Assembly (NCBI GenBank): GCA_963746255.1
Contig: CAVVAJ010000007.1
Span: forward strand, 806,001-870,000
Source: DAOVXM01 sp963746255
GTDB lineage: Bacteria; Chloroflexota; Anaerolineae; Anaerolineales; UBA4823
DNA: 64,000 nt
Reading direction: 5' to 3'
Shown: piece after piece, positions 1 to 8,436 of the stretch
Layout of the letters: the number at the start of each line of letters is the position of its first letter
Numbering within the stretch: the first letter of the stretch is position 1
Translations under genes and position numbers: made by a program
The notes under the pieces: model-generated
The model's input: only the letters and a program-made list of their open reading frames with translations
The model's database searches: none
Told to the model about the DNA's origin: nothing

Positions 1-324
1 TTGGTTGATCAGGCGGGTTTCTTCTCGATTTTTAGCGAGATTACTGCTGAGTTTTAGGAAAGCTTCCTGTTGCTGGTAGTTATATTCTCGGACAGCCTCG
101 CTAGCCTCAGTTTCTTGGATTGCAGCCCTGATCGATCTTATGATGATCTCAAAAGCAAATAGTGTCGCGAGAAGGCTTAATCCCCATAAGATCACACTAG
201 TAATCGGTGTGGGATTCTTTAGTTGGTAGTTGTGCAACACGATGCCCGCGAAAGCTGCTGTCCAAATGACAGCTACGATCCTCCTGGTTTGGATTATCTT
301 GACAATTCGCTTTTGCAGGATCAT
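1..324 (-). CDS. Two-helix membrane protein, partial (C-terminus beyond window)
   Basis: An uninterrupted frame of 108 codons runs from an ATG at 324-322 to the window edge. I do not recognise the protein. Two hydrophobic segments are visible: residues about 14-34 (starting RIVAVIWTAAF) and about 42-62 (starting TSVILWGLSLLA). A charged, probably coiled-coil stretch rich in E, Q and R follows. This layout is common at the N-terminus of membrane sensor or signalling proteins (two transmembrane helices, then a signalling helix), but no catalytic domain lies inside the window. No strong ribosome binding site precedes the ATG. The gene lies downstream of the efflux operon on the same strand, after a 130-bp gap holding a long inverted repeat, and is probably a separate unit. 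Confidence 0.6.
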   Translation of the reverse strand, partial: MILQKRIVKIIQTRRIVAVIWTAAFAGIVLHNYQLKNPTPITSVILWGLSLLATLFAFEIIIRSIRAAIQETEASEAVREYNYQQQEAFLKLSSNLAKNREETRLINQ

Positions 325-376
325 TCTAATTGTTCGAAGCTCTATATGCCCAGAAATGGCATCCCTAGGTCATCAA

Positions 377-433
377 GTAGACCAACTCTGAAAACTTAAC
401 TTCAGTTTAACTTAAAATAACGGATTGGTCTAC
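377..433. repeat. Inverted repeat with 9-bp arms between efflux operon and partial gene
   Basis: GTAGACCAA (377-385) and TTGGTCTAC (425-433) are perfect inverted copies separated by 39 bases of A/T-rich sequence. It lies just downstream of the last adaptor gene (stop at 454). It could fold at the 3' end of the operon transcript, but the long loop and lack of a T-run make a classical terminator unlikely. Confidence 0.4.
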
Positions 434-453
434 CAGGCTTGTTTAACCGCCAA

Positions 454-1527
454 TTAGCTGCCGGGCACCCCGTTGGTTTCTATATGCACATCCGCTGGCA
501 TCCCTGGTTTCAAGCGCCCTTCGATTTCTTCTACAGATATCTTGACTGCAAACACCTGTTTTACGCGCTCTTCCGCAGTTTGCACATCAGATGGGGTGAA
601 CTGAGCTGTATCTCCAATATAATCGACTTTACCGCTGAATTGTTGGTTAGGATAAGCATCTACATTGATCAGAACGGTATTTCCAGGGGATATTTGTGCG
701 ATATCTGAAGCTGGCACATAAACGGTGATTTCAAAGTTTGTAGGATCGATTAATCGGATTAATGTTGCACCCGGTGTGGCTATCTCACCTATTTTGATTA
801 GGATTTGATGGATTTTACCTGATAGCGGGGATTCTAGATGTAAACGCTCCAGCAGCTGAGCATGGAATTTCGTATTCGCCTTAGCGGCAGCCAAGTTGGC
901 CTCCAACACAGTAAATTGTTGGATAGGCAGCCCTGCTTTCACTTGATCAAGCTGTGCTCCGGCGAGCGCCATTTCTGCCCGGGCCAACTTTAATACAGCC
1001 TTAGCAGCCCGCCGTTCTGGTTTTGGAGGGTCTTGTGGTCTATACGCGATATTAAGCAAGCTTAAGTTTGATTCGGCTTCGATGAATGCAGCTTGTTTGG
1101 CAGCGAGATTCGCCTCTGCTAATGATATATCTTGCCGATCCGGATATTCATCCCACTTCAGGAGCTCATTTTCCGCAGCTTGTTCTGCCAGTACCGCTCG
1201 TTCATATAGGCTCATTATTTCGAGATTATCGATTTTGAGCAGGCTCTCTCCTGCCTGGACAGAGTCATTCTCGGCGACATTGAGCTCTACCACCTTTCCA
1301 GCGGATGTCGATATCACATCGTAGGTATTGCCTTCGATGAATCCCGTCGCCTTGATTTCACCTGGTATAGGGGCCTCACGCGTTTGGTTACATCCGGTGA
1401 TCATGGCTGTGATCGCAGTTATTAAGACCGCGACTGTGACCGATGCAGTGATCCAGTTTATTGGATGAAATCTTTGCAGAAATTTTTGGGAATGCTTGGA
1501 GTGAATTATCACAGAATGTGGCCTCAT
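454..1527 (-). CDS. HlyD-family periplasmic/extracytoplasmic adaptor of ABC exporter (second copy)
   Basis: Membrane fusion (adaptor) protein of 357 residues, presumed to couple the ABC-2 exporter encoded upstream to export across the envelope. A hydrophobic segment at residues about 24-45 ends in ITGC, so Cys46 could be a lipobox cysteine. A lipoyl/barrel-sandwich half (GKVVELNVAENDSVQAGE) follows, then a long Ala/Glu/Lys-rich alpha-hairpin and a second barrel half (LSGKIHQILIKIGEIATPG). The C-terminal beta-barrel is typical of HlyD/YbhG proteins. The start ATG overlaps the stop of the preceding adaptor gene (ATGA) and has GAGGTG upstream, so the two adaptors are translationally coupled. Two adaptors in one operon is unusual; they may form a mixed oligomer or serve the two ATPase/permease pairs separately. 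Confidence 0.88.
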   Translation of the reverse strand: MRPHSVIIHSKHSQKFLQRFHPINWITASVTVAVLITAITAMITGCNQTREAPIPGEIKATGFIEGNTYDVISTSAGKVVELNVAENDSVQAGESLLKIDNLEIMSLYERAVLAEQAAENELLKWDEYPDRQDISLAEANLAAKQAAFIEAESNLSLLNIAYRPQDPPKPERRAAKAVLKLARAEMALAGAQLDQVKAGLPIQQFTVLEANLAAAKANTKFHAQLLERLHLESPLSGKIHQILIKIGEIATPGATLIRLIDPTNFEITVYVPASDIAQISPGNTVLINVDAYPNQQFSGKVDYIGDTAQFTPSDVQTAEERVKQVFAVKISVEEIEGRLKPGMPADVHIETNGVPGS

Positions 1528-2549
1528 GATCGCACCTCGAATGTTGCTTCTGCATACAGCCCAGGTTTCAGCCTGTCGTCATCGTTCGGCACCCTAATCT
1601 TCACTGCATGGACGAGAATCTCTCTATCTCCAGAAGTCTGCACATTGCGGGGAGTGAATTCCGCTTTATCCGAGATGCTGATAATGTCGCCGTAAAATCG
1701 TTCATCGGGATATATATCAACCACAATTGGTACTCGATCTCCGACCTTCATCCAATTCAAGTCCCCTTGTGGGACAAACACGGTCAGCTCCATCTTTTTG
1801 ATATCAGCTATTGTAAGAATTGGCCAACCTGCCATGGCGATCTCACCCGGTTGAACCAGGTGCTGCATGACAATGCCGCTGATCGGAGCGATTAGTGTCA
1901 GGCTTTCAATTTGTTTGACAGCAGTCTCACTCGCTAACTCTGCCTCTTTGACTGCGATATTGGCAGCCTCTCTTTCCGAATCCGTCGCTCCTGTGTGAAC
2001 TTTATCCAATGCAGTCTGAGCGGCTTGGAGCTGTGATTCTGCCTGGTAAACTTGGGCGCGGGCAGTGTCGATTTGTTTATTTCGGGTCGGGTCATTTCGT
2101 TTGAGAACAAATGCATCTTCAAGGCTTTGGTTCGCAACGAGCAAGTATGTTTCAGCTAGTTCTACATTGGCTGCGGCAGCACGGATATCCTCTTCTCTCG
2201 GCTCTATAGCCACCAACTCTTGTTGAGCTTTCGCGGTTTGTAGGTTGGCTTGTACCACTTCAAGTTGTGCGTTGAGCAGTTCGGTTTCTAGTTGAGCGAC
2301 GATACCCCCTTGCTCAACCATACGCCCGATGGCAATTGGTAAAGCTTCAACTTTACCTCCTGCCTGGGAGCTAATGGTTGTTAGCTCGGTTTCTAGAATA
2401 CCTGTTGCCTGATAGACTTCAGTCTCCGGAACAGCAATTCCCAGCTCGACCAGGACATCCTGTCCTTCTTCTGGGTTTGTGATGAAAAATACGCTGACCA
2501 GGAGTGCGATAAGTACAACCACTAGACCAATAATTATTATGTTTCGCAT
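1524..2549 (-). CDS. HlyD-family adaptor of ABC exporter (first copy)
   Basis: Membrane fusion protein of 341 residues with an N-terminal membrane anchor (residues about 3-23). A barrel-sandwich half (GGKVEALPIAIGRMVEQGG), a long coiled-coil hairpin rich in Ala, Glu and Gln, the second half (ISGIVMQHLVQPGEIAMAG) and a C-terminal beta-barrel follow. The domain order matches YbhG/HlyD adaptors. GAGGT sits 5 bases before the ATG. The gene starts 7 bases after the upstream ABC ATPase gene and overlaps the next adaptor by 4 bases, so it belongs to the same operon. It differs enough in sequence from the second adaptor to be an old duplication rather than a recent one. Confidence 0.9.
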   Translation of the reverse strand: MRNIIIIGLVVVLIALLVSVFFITNPEEGQDVLVELGIAVPETEVYQATGILETELTTISSQAGGKVEALPIAIGRMVEQGGIVAQLETELLNAQLEVVQANLQTAKAQQELVAIEPREEDIRAAAANVELAETYLLVANQSLEDAFVLKRNDPTRNKQIDTARAQVYQAESQLQAAQTALDKVHTGATDSEREAANIAVKEAELASETAVKQIESLTLIAPISGIVMQHLVQPGEIAMAGWPILTIADIKKMELTVFVPQGDLNWMKVGDRVPIVVDIYPDERFYGDIISISDKAEFTPRNVQTSGDREILVHAVKIRVPNDDDRLKPGLYAEATFEVRS

Positions 2550-2556
2550 AAGTACC

Positions 2557-3543
2557 TCAACGCATACAAGCTATGAATATATCTTCTAGCGAAGGTGGGA
2601 TAATTCTCTGTTCACCCGGCTCGATCCCCGCGGTTTTCAGTGCCTCGTATATTTGTACTGATTGCTGGTTGATATCCTTGGCGAGGACATGGATCATCGA
2701 GCCATATAAAGCCATTTCCTCAACCTGGAGTTTGCCATCCTGCTTCATCGCCCGTAATCTTTTCAAGGCCCCGATGGGATCGCTGGGTGAAAGCTCCAAC
2801 ACCTTGCCAATCTTCATTGAGTCATTAATCTCTGAAGGAGTACCCAAGGCGATGAACTCACCATGTTGAATAAATGCCAGACGGTGGCACCGTTCAGCTT
2901 CATCCATGTAATGGGTGGTTACGAAGATCGTGATTCCCTCTGCAACAAGGCTGTATAGCAAGTCCCAGAATATCCGTCTTGATATCGGGTCGACTCCTGC
3001 CGTTGGTTCATCGAGAAATATGATCTCCGGATGGTGCAGGATAGTAGCGCCGAGTGCTAGGCGCTGGCGCCAACCTCCGGATAGATCTTTAGTTTTGGTG
3101 TGCTCCCGGTCAACGAGTCCGGCCATATTGATCGTATACTGTATCCTCTCGGATAAATCCTGGTTGCTGAGACCATAAGCGCGTCCGTAAAAGCGCAGAT
3201 TTTCAATAACAGTTAGGTCGTTATAGAGACTGAATCTCTGCGACATATAACCGATCCGCTGGCGGATTTTCTCCGGTTGATCAGCAACATTAAATCCAAG
3301 GATCCAAATATTGCCAGCCGAGGGGGGGAGAAGTCCCAATGCCATCCGTATGGTCGTAGTTTTTCCTGACCCATTTGGCCCAAGGAATCCAAAGATTTCA
3401 CCTCTCCTCACCCTGAAACTGATGTTATTGACCGCGCTGAAATTACCAAATTGCTTGGATACATGGTCTATTATGATGGGGTCTTGGTTGTTCTCGTTCT
3501 GCATATCGATTGGATAATCTCTCCTCTCTTCAAGTTTCTTCAT
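2557..3543 (-). CDS. ABC transporter ATP-binding protein (exporter, ABC-2 type)
   Basis: ATPase subunit of 328 residues for an ABC-2 type exporter. Walker A is GPNGSGKT at residues 55-62, the signature LSGGW at 154-158 and Walker B IIFLDEP at 174-180. The switch histidine lies in the VTTHYMDEAERC stretch. It is longer than the minimal domain because of an N-terminal extension and a C-terminal regulatory tail. An internal ATG at residue 14 is an alternative start. It is separated from the upstream permease gene by a 122-bp repeat element, the only large gap in this part of the operon. The best fit is the YbhF/DrrA-type family of drug or lipid exporters; the substrate cannot be read from sequence. 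Confidence 0.92.
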   Translation of the reverse strand: MKKLEERRDYPIDMQNENNQDPIIIDHVSKQFGNFSAVNNISFRVRRGEIFGFLGPNGSGKTTTIRMALGLLPPSAGNIWILGFNVADQPEKIRQRIGYMSQRFSLYNDLTVIENLRFYGRAYGLSNQDLSERIQYTINMAGLVDREHTKTKDLSGGWRQRLALGATILHHPEIIFLDEPTAGVDPISRRIFWDLLYSLVAEGITIFVTTHYMDEAERCHRLAFIQHGEFIALGTPSEINDSMKIGKVLELSPSDPIGALKRLRAMKQDGKLQVEEMALYGSMIHVLAKDINQQSVQIYEALKTAGIEPGEQRIIPPSLEDIFIACMR

Positions 3544-3550
3544 GGTGTTC

Positions 3551-3672
3551 CTAGTGTTCCATCAAATTTGATTTATTAGTAAGGATAGAGTGCTGACGGA
3601 ACACATTAAGCTTTGTCAAGGGCATTTTAGCTTGGAGATCATTTGATACTTCCATCCTTGACAAAGCACTAG
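3551..3672 (+). repeat. Dispersed 122-bp two-hairpin repeat, copy 1
   Basis: First of three copies (others at 60630 and 63829). Ends are CTAGTG (3551-3556) and CACTAG (3667-3672). Hairpin 1 pairs GTGTTCCATCA (3553-3563) with TGACGGAACAC (3594-3604), with one mismatch. Hairpin 2 pairs GCTTTGTCAAGG (3610-3621) perfectly with CCTTGACAAAGC (3656-3667) around a 34-base loop. All arm and loop lengths are identical in the three copies, while the hairpin 2 loop sequence varies. The right end overlaps the TAG stop of the permease gene. The copy sits inside the efflux operon in the antisense direction. No target-site duplication is visible. Confidence 0.88.
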
Positions 3673-4793
3673 TCCAATGACCGGCGTACGAAGACGAGCG
3701 ATATGCTGCCGATGACAATACCCAAAATGATCAATGCCATGACATTTGGCCATAGAGTTTCTAATCCAACTCCCTTGAGTAAAATCCCGCGTAGTATGAC
3801 CAGCCAGTGATGAGCAGGCACGAGATTGCTTAACGTCTGCAGGATCGAGGGCATTGACTCAACCGGAACCGCATAACCCGTGAAAAGAAAATCCACCATT
3901 CCAACCAACATTACGATCAAGAAAGCTTGGTGTTGTGTCCGTGACGAGACCGATATAACTAATCCTTTCCCTAGCTCTACAAAGATATAGATCAGCGCTA
4001 ATAGTAAAAGCAGGCCAACTGAGCCGCGGATGGGTACATCAAACGCGAATATCACTATTCCGCCCAGCAAGATAAAATCCACGAATCCGATTATGATGAC
4101 GGGTATAGATTTCCCAGCGATGATCTCGAGCGAAGAGAAAGGCATCACCAGCAGCTGCTCCAGCGTTCCCATTTCGCGTTCTCGTGAAAAGGATAAGCTG
4201 GCAAATATCAGGATAGTAAACTCCAACATGAGTCCGAGTTCTGCCGGTGTCGTGTAGAGGGCTTCATTCAATGCTTCGTTGAACCAGATCCTTAAACTCG
4301 GTATAAACCCTGCTAGGGCTTCCTCAGGCAAACCTAACCGCTCGATTGTGATATCCATTCCCACTTCAGTGATTAATCCCTCAATCGATCTTAACGCGGC
4401 AGTTGCGGCAGTGCTTTCCGCGCCGTTTAATATCGCTGCGATAGTCGGGGTCCCGTTTTGAGCCTCAATTTCTGAACCGTAATTGGTAGGGATTATGATC
4501 GCCGCGTTGATTGAACCTCTATCCAACGCGCTTTCGATCTCATCAAAAGTTGCCGCATAATGGCTGATGCTGAATGTTGTTGTATTTTCCAGTGCAGAAA
4601 TGAGCATGCGGCTGGCAGGGGTCTGATCCTGATCCAGGATCATTATCGGCAGATTTGTTATTGGTCGTGACGTTGCCCATCCTATTAAAAGAAGCTCGAG
4701 CACTCCACCAAATAGCATAAATGCAGGTAGCCACCAATCGCGGATCAAGTGAGTGAAGTCTTTAATTACCAAGGACCAGATTCGTTTTGCCAT
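3669..4793 (-). CDS. ABC-2 type transporter permease (second)
   Basis: Membrane subunit of 374 residues. An N-terminal transmembrane helix is followed by a large extracytoplasmic domain (about residues 45-180) and then five C-terminal membrane helices. The REREMGTLEQLLVMPFSSLEI stretch is the hallmark of ABC-2 permeases of the YbhS/YbhR class. It starts 7 bases after the upstream permease stop, so the two permeases probably form a heterodimer. Its stop codon (TAG at 3671-3669) lies inside the right end of a 122-bp repeat, so the very C-terminus may have been set by insertion of that element. Confidence 0.92.
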   Translation of the reverse strand: MAKRIWSLVIKDFTHLIRDWWLPAFMLFGGVLELLLIGWATSRPITNLPIMILDQDQTPASRMLISALENTTTFSISHYAATFDEIESALDRGSINAAIIIPTNYGSEIEAQNGTPTIAAILNGAESTAATAALRSIEGLITEVGMDITIERLGLPEEALAGFIPSLRIWFNEALNEALYTTPAELGLMLEFTILIFASLSFSREREMGTLEQLLVMPFSSLEIIAGKSIPVIIIGFVDFILLGGIVIFAFDVPIRGSVGLLLLLALIYIFVELGKGLVISVSSRTQHQAFLIVMLVGMVDFLFTGYAVPVESMPSILQTLSNLVPAHHWLVILRGILLKGVGLETLWPNVMALIILGIVIGSISLVFVRRSLD

Positions 4794-4800
4794 ACGATTG

Positions 4801-5940
4801 CTATGCTAGTTTTTTCTTGAAGGAAAATGCAGCGATTCCAGTAAATAATATACCCATCAGTAACAATGCCAAGCCATACATCCAAAGCACATCTATACCA
4901 GCGCCGGTCACGAATGACGCGCGGGTAATAATGGCATAGTGGGTACCTGGCAAGGCCATAGCTTCCATGCGGACAATTGGCGGCATTGCTGCGATCGGAA
5001 AGAAGATTCCAGTCAAAAAGAACCCTGGGAAGAGAATCAAGAGTAATGACAAAGCCAGTGCGGCTGCTTGGCTGTGGATGAATACTCCAATCAGTACGCC
5101 CATGCTTAAATTTGCGAAAAAGAATACACCGGAGAGAAGTATAAACAACCAGAAATTACCGGTAAATGGCACATCAAACCAATATAGTGCGATGGCTGTT
5201 GTGAGAGGAATATTGATCAATCCACTGAGGATATAGGGGAACATTTTTCCCAGCAGCAGTTCTGCCTTACCGATAGGTGAAGCCAAGAGTTGCTCAAGCG
5301 TTCCGTGTTCGCGTTCGCGTGCTAAGGTCAGCGCGACTGACATTCCTGGTAATGCAAGCACAATCGATAATAGTCCCGGGATGATATCTACACTAGCTTT
5401 GAGATTTGGGTTGTACCAGGTCTGTGTTCGCACATCAATTGGGAGCAATCTGTCAATGGCAACGCCTTGGGCCGCTAATTGTCTGACTAACAATTTACTG
5501 ATGAACTCATCTGCTCTTCGTGCTATTTTGTCAACCGCAAACCCGCCGCTTTGCGGCTCTGTTCCATCAACTAGAATTTGCACTCCCGCGCCACGCATAG
5601 CGTATAGATCCCGCTCAAAGGATGGTGACAAGATCACGGCCGCTTTGATACTTCCTTTTAAAAGCTGTTCTTCGATCGCATCGATCTGATTCACTTGCGA
5701 GATGAGTTCCAGATCATCTCCCAAGGTAATCTGCTCGATGAACGCCCGTGAGGTTGGGCTGTGGTCCATATCCAACACACTGATAGGCACATGCGAAATG
5801 TCCGCCGTTACAGCATATGCGAGCAGCAGCAGCAGAAACGTTGGTGTGAAGACTACCAGAATAAAGGTCGCCTTATCCCGCAGAATATGCCGGATCTCTT
5901 TTAGGGCAACGGCATAGGCATGTCTAAATGACATCCTCAC
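4801..5940 (-). CDS. ABC-2 type transporter permease (first)
   Basis: Membrane subunit of 379 residues with the same layout as its neighbour: one N-terminal helix, an extracytoplasmic domain up to about residue 180, and a C-terminal block of five to six helices. The motif AREREHGTLEQLLASPIGKAELL is typical of ABC-2 permeases. The start codon overlaps the stop of the upstream ATPase by 4 bases (ATGA), which implies translational coupling. Together with the second permease and the two ATPases it makes a complete exporter of the YbhFSR type, with one ATPase gene at each end of the permease pair. Confidence 0.92.
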   Translation of the reverse strand: MRMSFRHAYAVALKEIRHILRDKATFILVVFTPTFLLLLLAYAVTADISHVPISVLDMDHSPTSRAFIEQITLGDDLELISQVNQIDAIEEQLLKGSIKAAVILSPSFERDLYAMRGAGVQILVDGTEPQSGGFAVDKIARRADEFISKLLVRQLAAQGVAIDRLLPIDVRTQTWYNPNLKASVDIIPGLLSIVLALPGMSVALTLAREREHGTLEQLLASPIGKAELLLGKMFPYILSGLINIPLTTAIALYWFDVPFTGNFWLFILLSGVFFFANLSMGVLIGVFIHSQAAALALSLLLILFPGFFLTGIFFPIAAMPPIVRMEAMALPGTHYAIITRASFVTGAGIDVLWMYGLALLLMGILFTGIAAFSFKKKLA

Positions 5941-6863
5941 TTTTCCAACTTGCTAACTACAGAGATAAATGCTTCTTCCATTCGCATTGGCGCTCGCTCT
6001 AACCTAGAGTAGTGGATTTCACGCTTGTCCATTTCTGATTCTAGATAGGATAAATTGTCTTCACCCGGTGAAAGTAGCACATGGAGCCGGTTGCCGTAGG
6101 TTTGAATTTCTAGTACACCTGCTATTTGTTTGAGTTGTCGCTGTGCAGTTTGCCAGTTTTCTGGGGTAAGTTGTATTACATCACCCTCAACCGAATTTTG
6201 GATATCTCGCGGTTTATCAGACCGGATTAATCTGCCATTGTGGAGCAGTGCCACGCGGTTGCAGCGTTCAGCTTCATCCATATACGGTGTACTGATGACG
6301 ATCGTCGTTCCACCTAAGTGGAGATCGGTCAATATATCCCAAAACTCACGCCGCGATACAGGGTCTACTCCAGTGGTAGGTTCATCTAGGAGCAGGATCT
6401 CAGGTTGATGGATGAGCGTGGATGCCAAGGCTAATTTTTTCTGCATTCCCCCTGACAGATGCTGAGCTCGGCGGTTCTGGAACTGGGTTAGTTGCGCAAA
6501 TTCCAACAGGTATTGCATTCGTTCATCGCGCTCAATCCCGGTAACGTCGTAAATATCTGCAAAAAATGCCAAATTCTCTCTGACTGATAGGTCGCCATAG
6601 AGGCTGAATTGCTGGGCCATGTAACCGATGTGGGGTTTGACTTGTTCCGCATCGGTTGCCAATCTTTTCCCTGCCACCCAGGCTTCTCCATCAGAGATGG
6701 ATAATACCCCGGCCAGGATTCTTAGCGTGGTCGTCTTGCCAGCCCCATCCGCACCGACAAGACCATAGATCTCTCCTGGTCGGATTGCTAGATCGAGCGC
6801 GTCAATGGCAGTAAGCTGTCCGAATTTGCGCGTTAAGTTCGTCGTTTGGATGATATGTTCCAT
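5937..6863 (-). CDS. ABC transporter ATP-binding protein (exporter, ABC-2 type)
   Basis: ATPase of 308 residues and first of the two in the operon. Walker A is GADGAGKT at residues 37-44, the signature LSGGM at 136-140 and Walker B ILLLDEP at 156-162. The switch region reads STPYMDEAERC, with Pro where His is normally found (compare THYMDEAE in the second ATPase). If real, that is a degenerate switch-histidine position and suggests a heterodimer with one full and one degenerate ATP site. The C-terminal 80 residues form the small regulatory tail common in drug and lipid exporters. It overlaps the first permease gene by 4 bases. Confidence 0.92.
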   Translation of the reverse strand: MEHIIQTTNLTRKFGQLTAIDALDLAIRPGEIYGLVGADGAGKTTTLRILAGVLSISDGEAWVAGKRLATDAEQVKPHIGYMAQQFSLYGDLSVRENLAFFADIYDVTGIERDERMQYLLEFAQLTQFQNRRAQHLSGGMQKKLALASTLIHQPEILLLDEPTTGVDPVSRREFWDILTDLHLGGTTIVISTPYMDEAERCNRVALLHNGRLIRSDKPRDIQNSVEGDVIQLTPENWQTAQRQLKQIAGVLEIQTYGNRLHVLLSPGEDNLSYLESEMDKREIHYSRLERAPMRMEEAFISVVSKLEK

Positions 6864-6926
6864 GACTGTGGATTGTTATGATTATCCTGGCTAACTATTA
6901 GGACTTTGCTTGTTAGCGTATTAGGA

Positions 6927-7205
6927 TTATCGCTTTGCACGTTTCATCTTGCGCATTACCCATAAAACAACCAAGGCAACAAATGCTGGCTCGAGGATTA
7001 ACCCTGCAAATTTCAGCCACCCTTCGATATTAAAGTAGGGAAATATTAACCAATCGATTATCCCGGTAATAACCGCTGCGATAACCGCCGCGCCGTAATC
7101 TGCGCCATCCCCATACGGACGAGGTTCCTTCCAGATAGAGGTCGCCAATATGCCGAGTAGCAAACCGATCACGACCCATACCGCGATCAAGATTACGAAT
7201 GTCAT
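6927..7205 (-). CDS. Small three-helix membrane protein
   Basis: Predicted 92-residue membrane protein. The start is placed at the ATG at 7205 because AGGAGGT lies 5 bases upstream; a longer frame begins 8 codons earlier without such a site. Three hydrophobic segments are visible: about residues 2-22 (starting TFVILIAVWVVIGLL), 37-56 (starting AAVIAAVITGIIDWL) and 64-84. A basic tail (RKMKRAKR) follows and should face the cytoplasm. The first two helices with Gly-rich turns resemble GlsB/YeaQ/YmgE-type small membrane proteins, but the match is loose. It lies in the efflux operon between the toroid protein and the first ATPase. Confidence 0.7.
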   Translation of the reverse strand: MTFVILIAVWVVIGLLLGILATSIWKEPRPYGDGADYGAAVIAAVITGIIDWLIFPYFNIEGWLKFAGLILEPAFVALVVLWVMRKMKRAKR

Positions 7206-7338
7206 GGTGCACCTCCTGCAATCCAACATCTATATAACGTTTTATAGTTTGTGAAGGAAATAATCGCTGTGCGATCTTTATAATTCATCTGGCAATCCTT
7301 TTACACACTTCAAAAGCAGGTCGACATCATCAGATGTG

Positions 7339-8361
7339 TTACTCAATTTGTGTGAGCACCCTCAGCGCTCGCCATGTAACCCATTTGCTGGGCTTTTTCA
7401 ATTCTTCTACATTCACCCAGGTTTTACCGTTGTAGGTGTATTCTAAATTCCAGCGTCCTTGCTGGTCGGATTTCGCAGTGATCAGTTCCATTGCCTGTAG
7501 CAAGCGCGGATCATTCCCATAACCAAGACTAACTAGCACGTCAATTATCTGGAGGACATCGGTGACATATCCGATTGGGTAGCCAAATTTGAACCAGCTC
7601 CTATTCGGTTTGCTCGCATAACCCATTGGATAATCTGCTGTGGCGGGATTACAACTGAAAAGGAATTCAACCCCTTGATCAATGGCCTTTTGGATTTCCC
7701 ACGTTCGGTCTGCCTCAGGAATTTTGGTAAGTGCTGACATGGCTTTTACCGCGCCCCAGGCACAGGGCAGGTGATCATTGGCTGAACAGTGAAAGCCTGG
7801 CCCGCTGTTTCCGCTGCGGTAGTAGCGTGGCGCTGCATCGCGGTCTTCAGCCGGCGCGATAGCATTTCCCGTTATGCTGTTGGCTAACCATATAAGTGCT
7901 TCTTGTAAGCGTTCGTCATCACCCTGCTTTAGGTCTAGCAGCGCTGCTCCCAGATTGCCCTGCAGGCACTGTATCGCGCCAGATTTCTGTCCGTTCATCG
8001 AGAATCCCCCATATTCTGACCGGGCATGGTCGAGGATATAATTGCAGGCTTTTTGCACCTGGGGATGAGAACCGTCGGCGCCGAATTGAGCTAGGTGGCA
8101 CACCTGCCAAACTGTACTACGGTATTTCGGGTTGTAGCCTGGTCCGGCCTCACACCAATAACCATCTTGGTGTTGTTCACGCAGGATGGCTGGTACCACG
8201 CCGTGAGTCATTACTTTCTTCTGTGCTTGAGCGACTTCCGGGTCGTCAGCGGACTTACTAAGGATATCTTTAAGAGTGAAGTAACGTACACCTGGATATT
8301 GGTCATCATTCTCTAATAACCAATCCGTCGGATCAGACGATATCTGTTTTATCAAGCTCAT
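7339..8361 (-). CDS. Alpha-alpha toroid (prenyltransferase/squalene-cyclase-like) protein
   Basis: Protein of 340 residues with repeated helix-pair features of the terpenoid cyclase / protein prenyltransferase toroid fold: QDGYWCEAGPGYNPKYRSTVWQ, then GADGSHPQVQKACNYILDHA, and a C-terminal SDQQGRWNLEYTYNGKTW. I see no DxDD or DCTAE motif of class II cyclases, so a catalytic role is not supported. Relatives of this kind are usually annotated only as prenyltransferase-like or hypothetical. The start is well supported by TTTAGGAGGAGTAA before the ATG. Its place between a methyltransferase and an exporter hints at a lipid or secondary-metabolite role, which is inference. A perfect 12-bp tandem duplication (8374-8397) lies just upstream. 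Confidence 0.75.
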   Translation of the reverse strand: MSLIKQISSDPTDWLLENDDQYPGVRYFTLKDILSKSADDPEVAQAQKKVMTHGVVPAILREQHQDGYWCEAGPGYNPKYRSTVWQVCHLAQFGADGSHPQVQKACNYILDHARSEYGGFSMNGQKSGAIQCLQGNLGAALLDLKQGDDERLQEALIWLANSITGNAIAPAEDRDAAPRYYRSGNSGPGFHCSANDHLPCAWGAVKAMSALTKIPEADRTWEIQKAIDQGVEFLFSCNPATADYPMGYASKPNRSWFKFGYPIGYVTDVLQIIDVLVSLGYGNDPRLLQAMELITAKSDQQGRWNLEYTYNGKTWVNVEELKKPSKWVTWRALRVLTQIE

Positions 8362-8436
8362 TTACTCCTCCTAAAGTAGTTCTTCAAGTAGTTCTTCAAA
8401 TCAAGCAGGCTGTTTTGTTGGAGGTACGCATCCATT

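Noticed and set aside
3610..3667. Hairpin 2 of the repeat as an intrinsic terminator
   Set aside because: The 34-base loop and the absence of a T-run in all three copies argue against it. Copy 1 would also cut the efflux operon in two.
8374..8397. Two perfect 12-bp tandem units upstream of the toroid gene as a regulatory repeat or CRISPR-like start
   Set aside because: Only two units without spacers, most likely a simple slippage duplication.
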